The notes below the pieces were generated by a model. It was not told the origin of the DNA, searched no databases, and saw only the letters and a program-made list of their open reading frames with translations. Below, in pieces: positions 35,316 through 45,068 of a stretch of DNA of 52,733 bases. Source of the DNA: Bacteroidales bacterium (GTDB lineage: Bacteria; Bacteroidota; Bacteroidia; Bacteroidales; GCA-2748055). Every line of letters begins with the position of its first letter. The stretch's first letter is position 1. The stretch spans positions 1 to 52,733 of the forward strand of contig JAUUZQ010000011.1 of assembly GCA_030589895.1 (NCBI GenBank). The letters are read 5' to 3'. Position numbers and translations under genes: made by a program.

Positions 35316-37007
35316 ATGAACCAAATAATTGAATGCGTCCCCAATTTCAGCGAAGGAAATGATATGGGAATAATCAAGCAGATTACTGATGTGATAGAAT
35401 CTGTTGATAATATTAAGTTACTGGATGTTGATCCGGGGAAGGCAACAAACCGTACAGTTGTTACTTTTGTTGGTGAACCTGCAGCGGTGATTGAGGCTGC
35501 TTTTCTGGGAGTAAAAAAGGCTTCTGAAATTATCGACATGAGTAAGCATTCAGGAGAGCATCCACGATTTGGAGCAACGGATGTTTGTCCCTTGATACCA
35601 GTAGCGAATATTACCATGGAGGAGACTGTTAAATGGGCGCATCAGCTGGCTGAACGGATTGGCAAAGAATTAAAATTCCCGGTTTACTGCTACGAAAATG
35701 CAGCTTTTAAAGAGGAGCGAAGAAACCTGGCCTCTGTCAGGTCCGGAGAGTATGAGGGATTGAAAGAGAAACTAAAGGATCTTAACCGCACTCCCGATTT
35801 TGGTCCTGCCACTTTTATTGCCAAAACCGGTGCTTTAGCAGTGGGAGCCAGAGATTTTCTGGTCGCATATAATATAAATCTGAATACAACATCCACCCGT
35901 AGGGCGAATGCCATTGCTTATGATGTGAGGGAACGTGGCAGAACCAAAAGGGAAGGTGATCAGTTTACCGGAAAAATTATCAAGGACGACAAGGGCAAGC
36001 CAGTCATGATACCCGGGTCGCTCAAATCTGTAAAGGCAATAGGATGGTTCATTGAGGAGTACGGAGTGGCACAAATATCAATGAATCTTACCAATATATC
36101 TATTACTCCTGTTCATGAGGCTTTTGATGAAGTTTGTCTTAAGGCAGATGCCAGGGGAATCAGGGTAACGGGATCTGAATTGGTTGGACTGGTGCCTTTG
36201 GATGCCATGCTGGATGCAGGTCGCTATTTCCTTTCTAAGCAGAAGCGATCTCTGGGCGTTTCAGATAAGGAACTGATAAAGATTGCTGTAAAATCCATGG
36301 GACTTGATGAATTAGGGCCTTTTGTTCCGGAAGAAAAGATTATTGAATATCAGATTAACAAGGCTTCCTCAGGTGCATTGGTTTCCATGAGCCTTAAAGA
36401 TTTTATGGAGGAGACCGCCTCTGAATCACCTGCTCCGGGTGGTGGATCGGTAAGTGCCTATATTGGCTCTATGGGTGTGGCGTTAGGTACCATGGTTGCA
36501 AATCTCTCCTCTCATAAAAGAGGCTGGGATGATAAATGGGAGATATATTCCAACTGGGCAGTGAAAGGGAAGGAGCTTCAGGAAGAATTATTGCGGCTTG
36601 TTGATGAGGATACTGCTGCATTTACGAAAATAATGGATGCTTTTGCATTGCCAAAAAATAGTGAATCAGAAAAGGAAATCAGAACTGAGTCAATCCGCCT
36701 GGCAACGCTCCATGCCATCAAAGTGCCATTGAGGGTTATGACAACAGCCATTGAAGGATTTGAATTAATTGATGCCATGGTGGAGTCAGGAAACCCAAAC
36801 AGCATATCTGATGCCGGAGTTGGAGCGATTGCGATACGTTCATCTGTTCTAGGTGCTCATTTGAATGTATTGATCAATATGGATGGGCTTGAGATGGATG
36901 ATGAACTCCTGAGCATAAAAAGTCAGGCAAATATAGTGGCAGAAAAGGCTGTTACACTTGAAGCTAAGACACTTGCTAAAGTTAAGTCAGCCATAGAAAA
37001 ACAATAA
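35316..37007 (+). CDS. ftcD: Glutamate formimidoyltransferase / formimidoyltetrahydrofolate cyclodeaminase
   Basis: This bifunctional enzyme moves the formimino group of formimino-glutamate to tetrahydrofolate and then releases ammonia to give methenyl-THF. The transferase part (~1-325) shows ECVPNFSEGND, NRTVVTFVG, HPRFGATDVCPLIP and a GARDFLVAYNINL-like block. The cyclodeaminase part (~345-563) shows FMEETASESPAPGGGSVSAY and the helical bundle. At 563 residues it matches the fused form common in Bacteroidota. With hutI it covers the last steps of histidine use; hutH and hutU are not in the window. Confidence 0.95.
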   Translation: MNQIIECVPNFSEGNDMGIIKQITDVIESVDNIKLLDVDPGKATNRTVVTFVGEPAAVIEAAFLGVKKASEIIDMSKHSGEHPRFGATDVCPLIPVANITMEETVKWAHQLAERIGKELKFPVYCYENAAFKEERRNLASVRSGEYEGLKEKLKDLNRTPDFGPATFIAKTGALAVGARDFLVAYNINLNTTSTRRANAIAYDVRERGRTKREGDQFTGKIIKDDKGKPVMIPGSLKSVKAIGWFIEEYGVAQISMNLTNISITPVHEAFDEVCLKADARGIRVTGSELVGLVPLDAMLDAGRYFLSKQKRSLGVSDKELIKIAVKSMGLDELGPFVPEEKIIEYQINKASSGALVSMSLKDFMEETASESPAPGGGSVSAYIGSMGVALGTMVANLSSHKRGWDDKWEIYSNWAVKGKELQEELLRLVDEDTAAFTKIMDAFALPKNSESEKEIRTESIRLATLHAIKVPLRVMTTAIEGFELIDAMVESGNPNSISDAGVGAIAIRSSVLGAHLNVLINMDGLEMDDELLSIKSQANIVAEKAVTLEAKTLAKVKSAIEKQ

Positions 37008-37459
37008 TATTTCTTTATCCGTGAGATGCTGAAATTCCTTTAACAATACTGTTCTCCTTAAAAGAAAAGCTAATTTAGAATTATTACAGATAAACTAAAT
37101 ATCCTGTCTTTTTAACTATTAGTGTGAATAAACTAACATTAACTGTTAAATAATATACTCTTACTCCTCAACTAATTTATGAAATGTTTATTTAACTAAT
37201 TTATAACGAAATATGCTTATTATTTCAATGAATTTCCGACTGGAGTAATTATCATTTTGTCATGTATAGTATAGCTTTTAAGGCATAATAATGCGATTTA
37301 CCACCAATATATAATTTGATATTTATTACATGAAAAAAACATCTTTCGTACAGAATAGCTTAAAAACATGTTTATTTTTTTCAAGATCATCAAATTTTCT
37401 TTAGATTTGGCAGCTAGAGTCAAAAGATTTGTTCTATATATTAACCTAAACTTTTATCT
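37008..37459. other. AT-rich intergenic region upstream of the second susC
   Basis: A 452-nt gap with no credible gene. It holds a -7 candidate for susC near its right end. The rest is very AT-rich and shows no repeat or clear terminator for ftcD. Its length suggests a regulated promoter region. Confidence 0.5.
37402..37409 (+). promoter_or_regulatory. Candidate -7 element of the second susC
   Basis: TAGATTTG matches TAnnTTTG exactly, 50 nt before the susC ATG. The -33 position has only a T-run, not TTTG, which could mean an activator-dependent promoter. Confidence 0.45.
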
Positions 37460-40400
37460 ATGAAAAGAATTTTTTTCTTAGCCTTACTCCTTTTTACGTT
37501 TGTGGGGATTAATCTTCACGCACAAGGATCGGAGGTAACGGGTACAGTCACATCAGCTGATGATGGTTCTGCACTACCCGGGGTGTCGGTTGTGGTACCT
37601 GGTACTACAATTGGTGCAGTAACTGATTTCAACGGACAATACACAATTGTTGTTCCTGGAAGCAGTACAGCACTTATGTATAGTTTTGTGGGTATGGTTA
37701 CCCAGGAACTTTCAATTGATGGACGTTCCATCATTGATGTTGTTCTGGAATCTTCTACAACTGAACTCGATGAGGTTGTAGTTACCGCTCTCGGTATTAA
37801 ACGAGAAAAACGTGAGGTAACTTACGTAACGCAAAAAGTAGCTGGTGACGAGTTGACAGTTGTTGCTCCTACAAGAGCTGCAGCAGCGTTGGCTGGTAAA
37901 GTTGCCGGATTACAGATTAACATTCAGGACAACGGAGTAAATCCATCAACACAAATCCTTCTTCGTGGTTTGCGTTCAGTTAGTGGAAACAACTCAGCCC
38001 TGATCGTTATTGACGGGTCTATCTCTTCATCATGTGCGTTTGATGATCTGAACCCTAATGACATTGCCAATATCAGTGTACTGAAAGGTGCTACTGCAGC
38101 AGCAATGTACGGATCAAAAGCGGGTAACGGTGCTCTTATTGTTACTACCAAAACCGGTGAATCAGGTCAGAAACTTATAGTTGGTATAACTTCTTCATAT
38201 ACAGCTGAAAAAGTTGCTTATATGCCGAAATTTCAGACTAAATTTGGTACTGGTTGGGAAGGTGCTTATGACGCTGTTGAGAATACAAACTGGGGACCAC
38301 GTTTCGACGGTACCATGCGTCAGATTGGACCAACATTCCCTGACGATTCTCCAATGACCACACAGATGGTTGCGTATTCTCCTGTTAAAGACAACCTTTT
38401 GGATTTCTATGAAACAGGTGATACATGGAGTAACACTGTATATATGAGTGGAAGTAAAGACAACAGTAAATTCTACGCTTCTTTTGGCGACCAGAGGGCT
38501 GATGGTATTGTTCCTCAGGATCAGTATAAGAGAAATTCTGTTAGAGTGAATGCCAGTAAGAAAATTGGTAAAGTGGAATTATCAGTTAATACCAGTTTCT
38601 TTCAGGATAACACAGATGTTGTTGGTGGTACCATCGGAGACCAGGACAGGACTCTATATTGGTTCGTACTGAATACCTCTGCAAATATTCCATTGTCTTC
38701 ATATAGCGATTGGTCAAATCCACTTAGCTATGGTTATGGTGATAATTATTATAATGCATATTACCAGAACCCATATTGGGGAGTTGGAACCAATAGAAAT
38801 CTTGATGAAACCAACCGTTTCACCGGTAACTTTAACCTTTCATGGGATATTATGGAGTGGTTGAATTTCACCACTCGTGTAGGTACTAACAGTAACTGGG
38901 GTAGTGGTAAAAACTGGCGTGCTCGTCAGACCTATGATGCCAGCTTACAGCCAGCACATAGTACTGTAAACTCATTTGTTGAGGATACCGAGTTCCAATC
39001 AACTGATTATACAGGTGATGCATTGTTGTCAGGAGACTTTGAAGTTAATGACGATATCACAGTTAAAGCAGTTTTGGGTGCTAACGTTAACACGTTCGAT
39101 TATTCTTACTTAAGAATACGTGCGAATAACCTGAGTATCCCCGGATTCTACGATGTATCAAACGGTACTGGTAGCCCTGAGGTTGCAAGAGATGAGTCAG
39201 TAAAACGTGATTTTGGTTTCTTCGGTGATGTTACCGTTGGATACAAAAACTGGATATTCCTGAACATGTCAGGAAGAAATGACTGGACTTCTACTTTAGC
39301 ACCTGGAAATAATAGTTATTTCTATCCAAGCGTTGGTTTATCATTTGTATTTACAGATGCTATTGCTGCACTTAATGACAATGATATCCTGACTTTTGGT
39401 AAATTGACAATGAGTAATTCAACAGTATATAACGACCTTGGCGCATACAGAATTAATGAAATCTATAGCCAATCAGCTGGTTTTCCTTATGGAGCTGTTA
39501 ATGGTTTCGTCCTTTCAAATACTGCAGTTGATGCAAATATTAACAAGGAGAAGATCAATACAAACGAACTTGGTTTGAACTTAGGTTTCCTTAACGGAAG
39601 AGTTTGGTTTGATGGTGCATACTTTATGACTGCAACAACTGACCTGATTACTTCAACTACTCCATCCGTTTCTTCAGGTTCTACAGTTTTCCTAACAAAC
39701 ATTGGTAAATTGTCAGGCTCAGGTGTAGAATTATCACTTGGTGGTTCAGTACTGAAAATGAACGATTTCCAGTGGGATGTTAATGTTAACTATACTAAGT
39801 TTGAAACCACTGTAGATGAGATCTATGAAGGACTTGATGAGATAGCTTTAGCTACTTCAGGTCAATATGGTATTTATGCAGTGGTTGGGGAAGCATTCCC
39901 ACAAATGAAAGCCAATGTATATCAGGAAGATCCTGATGGCAGAATAATTGTTGATCCTGTTTCAGGTCATCCATTAGTGGAAACTGAACTTGCAAACATG
40001 GGTAAAACTACTCCTGATTATATCCTTGGAGTAAATTCTGTTGTGAGATACAAAGGTTTCTCAGTAACTGCAACATTAGATTACAGAACTGGTCATGTTT
40101 ATTATGAGCAGGGATCTTCAGCGATGGAATTCACAGGCAGATCAATTGCCAGTGTATCTGCCAATCGTCAGGACTTTGTAATTCCTAATTCAGTGATCGA
40201 AACCAGTGAAGGTGTATTTGTTGAGAATACAAATATTCAGGTTTCAGGCGGACGTCATAGTTACTGGTCAGACAAGTACAATGATGTTAAATCTAACTAC
40301 GTGAAAGATGCATCAGCTGTTAAGCTCAGAGAATTTTCAGTTAATTATACATTACCTGCAAAAATGCTGGCCAAGGCACCTGTTTCAAAAGTATCTATTG

Positions 40401-40558
40401 GTTTTATTGCCAGGAATCCATTTACATGGTTGCCTGAGGAAAACAGGTTCTCTGACCCTGAATTTAACAACTCAAATAGCAACGTAATTGGTATTGGTGG
40501 TTATTACCAGTCACCTCCTACCAAGTCCTATGGATTTACCGTTAATATTGAATTCTAA
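37460..40558 (+). CDS. susC: SusC/RagA-family TonB-dependent transporter (second system)
   Basis: This is a 1032-residue outer-membrane transporter with signal peptide MKRIFFLALLLFTFVGINLHAQ. It has a carboxypeptidase-regulatory-like domain (VTGTVTSADDGSALPGVSV), the SusC signature LDEVVVTALGIKREKR, a plug (ALAGKVAGLQI, AAAMYGSKAGNGALIVTTK), and a barrel ending in NIEF. It is 14 nt before susD and heads a four-gene lipoprotein operon. It differs clearly from the first SusC, for example in the longer barrel inserts rich in Asn and Gly. No glycosidase, protease or regulator accompanies it, so its ligand is unknown. Confidence 0.95.
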   Translation: MKRIFFLALLLFTFVGINLHAQGSEVTGTVTSADDGSALPGVSVVVPGTTIGAVTDFNGQYTIVVPGSSTALMYSFVGMVTQELSIDGRSIIDVVLESSTTELDEVVVTALGIKREKREVTYVTQKVAGDELTVVAPTRAAAALAGKVAGLQINIQDNGVNPSTQILLRGLRSVSGNNSALIVIDGSISSSCAFDDLNPNDIANISVLKGATAAAMYGSKAGNGALIVTTKTGESGQKLIVGITSSYTAEKVAYMPKFQTKFGTGWEGAYDAVENTNWGPRFDGTMRQIGPTFPDDSPMTTQMVAYSPVKDNLLDFYETGDTWSNTVYMSGSKDNSKFYASFGDQRADGIVPQDQYKRNSVRVNASKKIGKVELSVNTSFFQDNTDVVGGTIGDQDRTLYWFVLNTSANIPLSSYSDWSNPLSYGYGDNYYNAYYQNPYWGVGTNRNLDETNRFTGNFNLSWDIMEWLNFTTRVGTNSNWGSGKNWRARQTYDASLQPAHSTVNSFVEDTEFQSTDYTGDALLSGDFEVNDDITVKAVLGANVNTFDYSYLRIRANNLSIPGFYDVSNGTGSPEVARDESVKRDFGFFGDVTVGYKNWIFLNMSGRNDWTSTLAPGNNSYFYPSVGLSFVFTDAIAALNDNDILTFGKLTMSNSTVYNDLGAYRINEIYSQSAGFPYGAVNGFVLSNTAVDANINKEKINTNELGLNLGFLNGRVWFDGAYFMTATTDLITSTTPSVSSGSTVFLTNIGKLSGSGVELSLGGSVLKMNDFQWDVNVNYTKFETTVDEIYEGLDEIALATSGQYGIYAVVGEAFPQMKANVYQEDPDGRIIVDPVSGHPLVETELANMGKTTPDYILGVNSVVRYKGFSVTATLDYRTGHVYYEQGSSAMEFTGRSIASVSANRQDFVIPNSVIETSEGVFVENTNIQVSGGRHSYWSDKYNDVKSNYVKDASAVKLREFSVNYTLPAKMLAKAPVSKVSIGFIARNPFTWLPEENRFSDPEFNNSNSNVIGIGGYYQSPPTKSYGFTVNIEF

Positions 40559-40572
40559 AAAAGAAAAAGAAA

Positions 40573-42039
40573 ATGAAAAGAATATTAAAATACATCAGTA
40601 TTTTGGCGGTAATATTACTGCTAAATACTTCCTGTGAAGAGTTTTTGGATGTAAATACAGATCCAAATAACCCTACATCAGTGACACCTGATCTTGTATT
40701 ACCTTCTGCCCAGAAGTATACGGCATCTATAATACAGAAGGATCGCAGAATAAGCCATTTTGGTAACATGATGATGCAAAACTGGAGCCAGAGTGACGGT
40801 TTTTCATGGTACACAGATGAGTTTAAGTACAATGTAACCTCTTCCTTTTATCAGAGAGTTTTTAACTACTCTTATACCAATTCTTTAAAACAGTATCAGA
40901 TTCTTGATATGCTTGAGGATACCAGGTATGATTATTACAGAGCTATTGGTAAGATAATGAAGGCATACCATTTCCAGCTATTGGTGGATATATATGGTGA
41001 CATTCCTTATTTTGAGGCTCTATTGCGCAAGGACAATGCAACTCCGGTATATGATGATGCAGCAACTATATATGCAGCTCTGATCACTGAATTGGATGCA
41101 GCTATTGTTCTTATCGATGAAGCGGTTGCTCCTGATGTTCCGGATATTGATGATGCTATGTTTGGAGGAGATATGGACAAGTGGATTCAGTTTGCAAATA
41201 CTGTTAAGCTGAGAATTCTTGTTCGTGAATCAGATGTAAGAGATGTTACATCAGACCTTGCAGCTATTGCAACTCAAGGATCCGGATTTATTACCAGTGA
41301 TGTACTTGTTAATCCTGGTTACCTGATTGAAAAGGATAAGCAAAATCCTATTTGGGGTGATCTTGGCTGGGATGAAGGTGGAACGCAAACACTTTCCAGC
41401 AAAGCAACATGTGCTACTCAATTTATTCTTGATTATCTTACTGGTCTTGCTGATCCACGCATTGATTACATTTATGAAGAACCTGCTACAGGTCATTTAG
41501 GTGTAGTACAGGGATTATTGGATTATGATACTCCTGTTCTTGATGCTTTTGTTCCAGAATTAGTTTCTAATATCGGAGACGGTATTCTTAAGAGCGGAAC
41601 TATGGGCGCTAACATCTTCTCAATGGCAGAAGTATATTTTCTGCTTGCTGAAGCTGCTGAGAAGGGGCTGATTACAGACGACCCAAAAGCACATTTTGAA
41701 GCTGGTATTCAGGCTTCATTTGATTACCTGGGTGCTGGTAGTGCTGCCGGATATTATAGTTCTGCAATTCCTCTTGCTGACTGGAATTCTTCTACCGGTG
41801 ATGAATTAGAAGCTATTATCACACAGAAGTGGATCGCTATGAATGGTATTACTGCTGAGCAATCATGGTTTGACTATAACAGAACCGGATTTCCTTCAGG
41901 ATTACCTGTCTCTTTACAAGCAACAACACCTGACAGGCCAGTGCGTTTGTTCTATCCAGCAGGTGAATTATCAGCTAATGGTGACAATGTGCCAGCTCAG
42001 CCTGATGCATTTACAGCCAAAATATTTTGGGCTGAATAA
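40573..42039 (+). CDS. susD: SusD/RagB-like outer-membrane lipoprotein (second system)
   Basis: This is a 488-residue surface lipoprotein with Cys21 (LLNTSCEEFLDVNTDPNNP). It has the SusD/RagB-type helical repeats (IGKIMKAYHFQLLVDIYGDIPY, MAEVYFLLAEAAEKG) and a C-terminal region with TQKWIAMNG and RLFYPAGE. These features place it in the same SusD-like branch as the first SusD of this window (EEYLDINDDPN start). It forms the substrate-binding lid for the adjacent SusC. It is followed after 22 nt by a small lipoprotein gene, so at least four genes are co-transcribed. Confidence 0.95.
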   Translation: MKRILKYISILAVILLLNTSCEEFLDVNTDPNNPTSVTPDLVLPSAQKYTASIIQKDRRISHFGNMMMQNWSQSDGFSWYTDEFKYNVTSSFYQRVFNYSYTNSLKQYQILDMLEDTRYDYYRAIGKIMKAYHFQLLVDIYGDIPYFEALLRKDNATPVYDDAATIYAALITELDAAIVLIDEAVAPDVPDIDDAMFGGDMDKWIQFANTVKLRILVRESDVRDVTSDLAAIATQGSGFITSDVLVNPGYLIEKDKQNPIWGDLGWDEGGTQTLSSKATCATQFILDYLTGLADPRIDYIYEEPATGHLGVVQGLLDYDTPVLDAFVPELVSNIGDGILKSGTMGANIFSMAEVYFLLAEAAEKGLITDDPKAHFEAGIQASFDYLGAGSAAGYYSSAIPLADWNSSTGDELEAIITQKWIAMNGITAEQSWFDYNRTGFPSGLPVSLQATTPDRPVRLFYPAGELSANGDNVPAQPDAFTAKIFWAE

Positions 42040-42061
42040 TCCTTTAAAAATTTAGAACATT

Positions 42062-42958
42062 ATGAGAAATATAAAATATCTAATTATGCTAGTCTTCAGC
42101 ATGGCTTTATTGACATCATGCTTTGAAGATGATATAGAGCTTGACCTGAACGATCAGGGCCTGAATGTAGTGACGCTTGAAAGAGTTGCTACCAACCTTA
42201 CTGCTGAAGCGAATGGTAATGAGTATACATTTGATGTAAAGATCAAGGTTGTTGGTCCAACAGTTATGGATCTTACAAATGATGTTTCAGTTACTTTTAG
42301 TGTAGATGATGCTTCAACAGCTGTTGATGGTGTTCATTACAGGATTAATAATAATCCCTTGACACTAACAGCAGATAACAATTATCTTGGACTTTTGAGC
42401 ATTACGCTTATTACTGTAGGTAATACACCTCCTTTGGAAGGTACTCCTGAGTTTGACGACTGGGATGCTCCATTGTTATTCCTTTCTATTGCTGCGACTG
42501 GTGATGAAATGGTAACAGGTAGTGGAAAAGGTGCAAATTTTACGCTTAATTTTACAGCACCGAATCCGTACAAAGGAATCTATGACACTGAAATGAGATA
42601 TTTCCATCCAACAGCTGGTGGATCTCATCCAACTTTTGATCCTTTTGATCCTAATGATCCTTATGGAGGAGTTCGTTTTGAACAAAAGGAATTGATTGCC
42701 GTTACAGGAAGAAAATGTGAAACAGGATTTGCCGTTTGGGGAACTACTGATTTATGTTGGATTACTGTAAATCCTGATAACTCTATCAAATTTGAGGTTG
42801 GTGATACATGGAACTATGATGTAAAAACTGGTGATCCTACTGACGCTGGCCATGTGCCTTATTTTGATCCGGCTGATGGTGCAATTTATATGTACTATTA
42901 TTATACTGGTTCCGGTGGAGATAGAATCTTCTGGGAGATATTTACACCTACATTTTAA
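42062..42958 (+). CDS. SusC/D-associated lipoprotein, beta-rich, function unknown
   Basis: This is a 298-residue lipoprotein with Cys20 (ALLTSCFEDD). Its N-terminal half looks like an Ig/Calx-beta-type domain (SVTFSVDDASTAVDGVHYRI, then a strand-rich block). Its C-terminal half is Asp-, Pro- and aromatic-rich (FDPFDPNDPYGG, DAGHVPYFDPADGAIYMYYY). Proteins of this design follow susCD pairs in Bacteroidota and are thought to be surface glycan- or ligand-binding lipoproteins (SusE/F-like in role, not in clear sequence). The name is by position and architecture only. Confidence 0.7.
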   Translation: MRNIKYLIMLVFSMALLTSCFEDDIELDLNDQGLNVVTLERVATNLTAEANGNEYTFDVKIKVVGPTVMDLTNDVSVTFSVDDASTAVDGVHYRINNNPLTLTADNNYLGLLSITLITVGNTPPLEGTPEFDDWDAPLLFLSIAATGDEMVTGSGKGANFTLNFTAPNPYKGIYDTEMRYFHPTAGGSHPTFDPFDPNDPYGGVRFEQKELIAVTGRKCETGFAVWGTTDLCWITVNPDNSIKFEVGDTWNYDVKTGDPTDAGHVPYFDPADGAIYMYYYYTGSGGDRIFWEIFTPTF

Positions 42959-42977
42959 TATTTAAAATAAAAATATA

Positions 42978-43826
42978 ATGAGAAAATATATTAAATTTAA
43001 ATTACTCGGACTTGCATTCCTTGTTGCTGCTCTCGCCGGTTGCGATACTGCAACACAGGAAGTGAGTGAAGTGGTAAGCCCGGATGGATATCCTATGGTT
43101 ACATTCACAACCGATTTTACAGGTACTTCATTAGCTGAAGGTGATACCATCGTCTATACGATAACCATGGATAAAATGCTGGATCGTTCCGTAACATTCC
43201 GTGCAACTCAAACTGGCGGAGATGCTGATGGTCATGATATCATCGTTGAACCTGCTGTTATGTCTCCTTATACCCTGGAGACTGAATTGTTGATTATTTG
43301 TGTTCAGGACAACAATCCGGAAGTTGGCGAAAGCTATACTGCTGAAATTGGAGCTACCAGTCTTGCTGACAAGTATCTGGTTAATCAAGATGTTGTTAAT
43401 CCAACAATTAGTTTTGATGTTGCGAATGTTAATGATCCTACACTTTTGACTGTTGTTCTTAGTTGGGGTACAGATGCTGACATTGACATCGTTACATGGA
43501 GTAACACAACTACTTATCCTATGACTGAATGGGGAGCTGGTGGAGCAACAGGTGCTAATCCTGAGATTGATCAGGCTATCTGGCTTGCTGACCCGGTTGG
43601 AACCTACTTTGTTGATTTCATGCATTGGGGAGCACCACCATTTGACTATGTACTGACATTGGGTTATCCTGATGGATCAGTTGATGTCATTGAGGGCTTC
43701 TTCGATTCAGATAATCTTGATAATTATATTCTGGATCCATGGACTGCCTGGGGTGGTTCTTATCCTTCATACAGGATTCTTGAAGTTGAGAATGACGGTA
43801 GTGTATTTACTGTTACTGTTCTCTAA
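42978..43826 (+). CDS. SusC/D-associated lipoprotein, beta-rich, function unknown
   Basis: This is a 282-residue lipoprotein with Cys22 (ALAGCDTATQE). The first ~120 residues resemble a Calx-beta-like domain (FTTDFTGTSLAEGDTIVYTI). The second half (LLTVVLSWGTDADIDIVTW, VGTYFVDFMHWGAPPFDYVLTLGYPDG) resembles beta-sandwich domains in which D-x-D and aromatic residues form a ligand face. It is the last gene of the second susCD operon, 19 nt behind the previous lipoprotein and 19 nt before a strong terminator stem. Ligand-binding on the cell surface is inferred. Confidence 0.7.
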   Translation: MRKYIKFKLLGLAFLVAALAGCDTATQEVSEVVSPDGYPMVTFTTDFTGTSLAEGDTIVYTITMDKMLDRSVTFRATQTGGDADGHDIIVEPAVMSPYTLETELLIICVQDNNPEVGESYTAEIGATSLADKYLVNQDVVNPTISFDVANVNDPTLLTVVLSWGTDADIDIVTWSNTTTYPMTEWGAGGATGANPEIDQAIWLADPVGTYFVDFMHWGAPPFDYVLTLGYPDGSVDVIEGFFDSDNLDNYILDPWTAWGGSYPSYRILEVENDGSVFTVTVL

Positions 43827-43845
43827 TCACAATCCTATACTTTTT

Positions 43846-43879
43846 AAAAAGGTGTCTCTCATTGAGGCACCTTTTTTTT
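43846..43879 (+). terminator. Rho-independent terminator of the second susCD operon
   Basis: A 13-bp stem with one G-U pair (43846-43858 with 43864-43876), a 5-nt TCATT loop and an eight-T run lie 19 nt after the last lipoprotein stop. Confidence 0.92.
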
Positions 43880-43990
43880 GATTATATTCGTCTATTCTGA
43901 TTTTTCAATTATTGGTAGTGCAGTATTTAGCATGCGTCCTTCTGATGCCTGCCATACGATATTACTCTTTGCCAGTTAAGCTGATACACT

Positions 43991-44052
43991 GCATTAACTT
44001 ATTGTTGCATTGTCGCATTGTCGCATTGTTGCATTATTGCATTGTCGCATTG
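43991..44052. repeat. Octamer tandem array 2 (8-bp period, GCATTGTC-like)
   Basis: Nearly eight units in strict 8-nt phase: GCATTAAC, TTATTGTT, GCATTGTC, GCATTGTC, GCATTGTT, GCATTATT, GCATTGTC, GCATTG. The last unit supplies the TTG of the cysD promoter. Between the terminator and this array (43880-43990) nothing else was recognised. Confidence 0.8.
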
Positions 44053-44079
44053 CCCCATCCAATCATTTTTATATCTTTG
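44050..44079 (+). promoter_or_regulatory. Bacteroidete-type promoter of cysDN
   Basis: TTG (44050-44052), a 19-nt spacer and TATCTTTG (44072-44079) match the consensus. The -33 TTG lies inside the last octamer unit of array 2. The leader would be about 30 nt. Confidence 0.75.
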
Positions 44080-44114
44080 CATCTTCAAAGAAGAACCATA
44101 ATTATTACAGTATT

Positions 44115-45020
44115 ATGAGCGATTATTCTATTACCCATTTAAGGGAGCTTGAGGCGGAGGCAATATATGTTATCAGGGAGGTTGCAGCACAGTTTGAGAA
44201 GCCTGCATTGCTGTTTTCAGGCGGCAAAGATTCAATTATCATGTACTATCTGGCTCGTAAGGCTTTCTGGCCCCAGGTAGTACCATTTCCATGCTTACAT
44301 ATTGATACGGGTCATAATTTCCAGGAAACACTTGATTTCAGGGATAAATTAATGGATGATACGGGTGGAAGATGTATTGTTCGCCTTGTTCAGGATTCAA
44401 TAGATTCAGGAAAAGTAGTTGAAGAGACTGGTATAAATGCCAGTAGGAATTTGTTGCAGACGGTGACTTTGCTGGATGCACTGGAGGAGTTGAAATTTGA
44501 TGCTGCACTGGGTGGCGGAAGGAGAGATGAAGAGAAGGCGCGTGCCAAAGAGAGATTCTTCTCGCATAGAGATGAATTTGGTCAGTGGGATCCAAAAAAT
44601 CAACGTCCGGAATTGTGGAACATATTTAATGGGAAGAAGCATATGGGTGAGCATTTCAGGGTTTTCCCCATTAGCAACTGGACCGAAATGGATGTCTGGC
44701 AATACATTTACCTGGAAGAAATTCCGATTCCAAACCTATATTATACCCACAAACGTGAAGTTTTTTTACGTGATGGAAATTGGCTTGCAAAAGCGCCATT
44801 CATGGAACTAAAGGACACTGAAACATTGGAAACGAAAGATGTGAGATGTCGCACGATTGGAGATATATCATGTACAGGTTTAACATTGTCCACTGCCAAT
44901 TCGCTGGAGGATATTATCCAGGAAGTTGCTGCTACACGTACTACAGAGCGTGGCGGTCGTTCGGATGATAAGCGATCTGAAGCTGCAATGGAGGACCGCA
45001 AGAAGGAGGGGTATTTCTAG
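44115..45020 (+). CDS. cysD: Sulfate adenylyltransferase subunit 2
   Basis: CysD is the catalytic subunit of ATP sulfurylase, which makes adenosine 5'-phosphosulfate from sulfate and ATP in the cytoplasm. The start is ATG 44115 (MSDYSITHLRELEAEAIYVI), giving 301 residues. The frame stays open upstream to 44010, but that part is translated octamer repeat and lies across the promoter. The PP-loop SGGKDS is at 35-40; HIDTGHNF, GGGRRDEEKARAKER and the C-terminal RTTERGGRSDDK are all typical. It lies 48 nt before cysN, its GTPase partner. It may help use sulfate freed by the sulfatases, though that link is only inferred. Confidence 0.95.
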   Translation: MSDYSITHLRELEAEAIYVIREVAAQFEKPALLFSGGKDSIIMYYLARKAFWPQVVPFPCLHIDTGHNFQETLDFRDKLMDDTGGRCIVRLVQDSIDSGKVVEETGINASRNLLQTVTLLDALEELKFDAALGGGRRDEEKARAKERFFSHRDEFGQWDPKNQRPELWNIFNGKKHMGEHFRVFPISNWTEMDVWQYIYLEEIPIPNLYYTHKREVFLRDGNWLAKAPFMELKDTETLETKDVRCRTIGDISCTGLTLSTANSLEDIIQEVAATRTTERGGRSDDKRSEAAMEDRKKEGYF

Positions 45021-45068
45021 AGGTTATTTTCTGATTATATTTTTTACGAAGTTTACAAAATTTAGAAT

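Noticed and set aside
37330..37404. Short frame of about 24 codons upstream of the second susC
   Set aside because: It has no recognisable pattern, lies in very AT-rich DNA and overlaps the -7 candidate.
43912..44118. Small + strand frames across array 2 and the cysD upstream extension to 44010
   Set aside because: They are translations of the octamer repeat and cross the cysD promoter. The CysD family start is at 44115.
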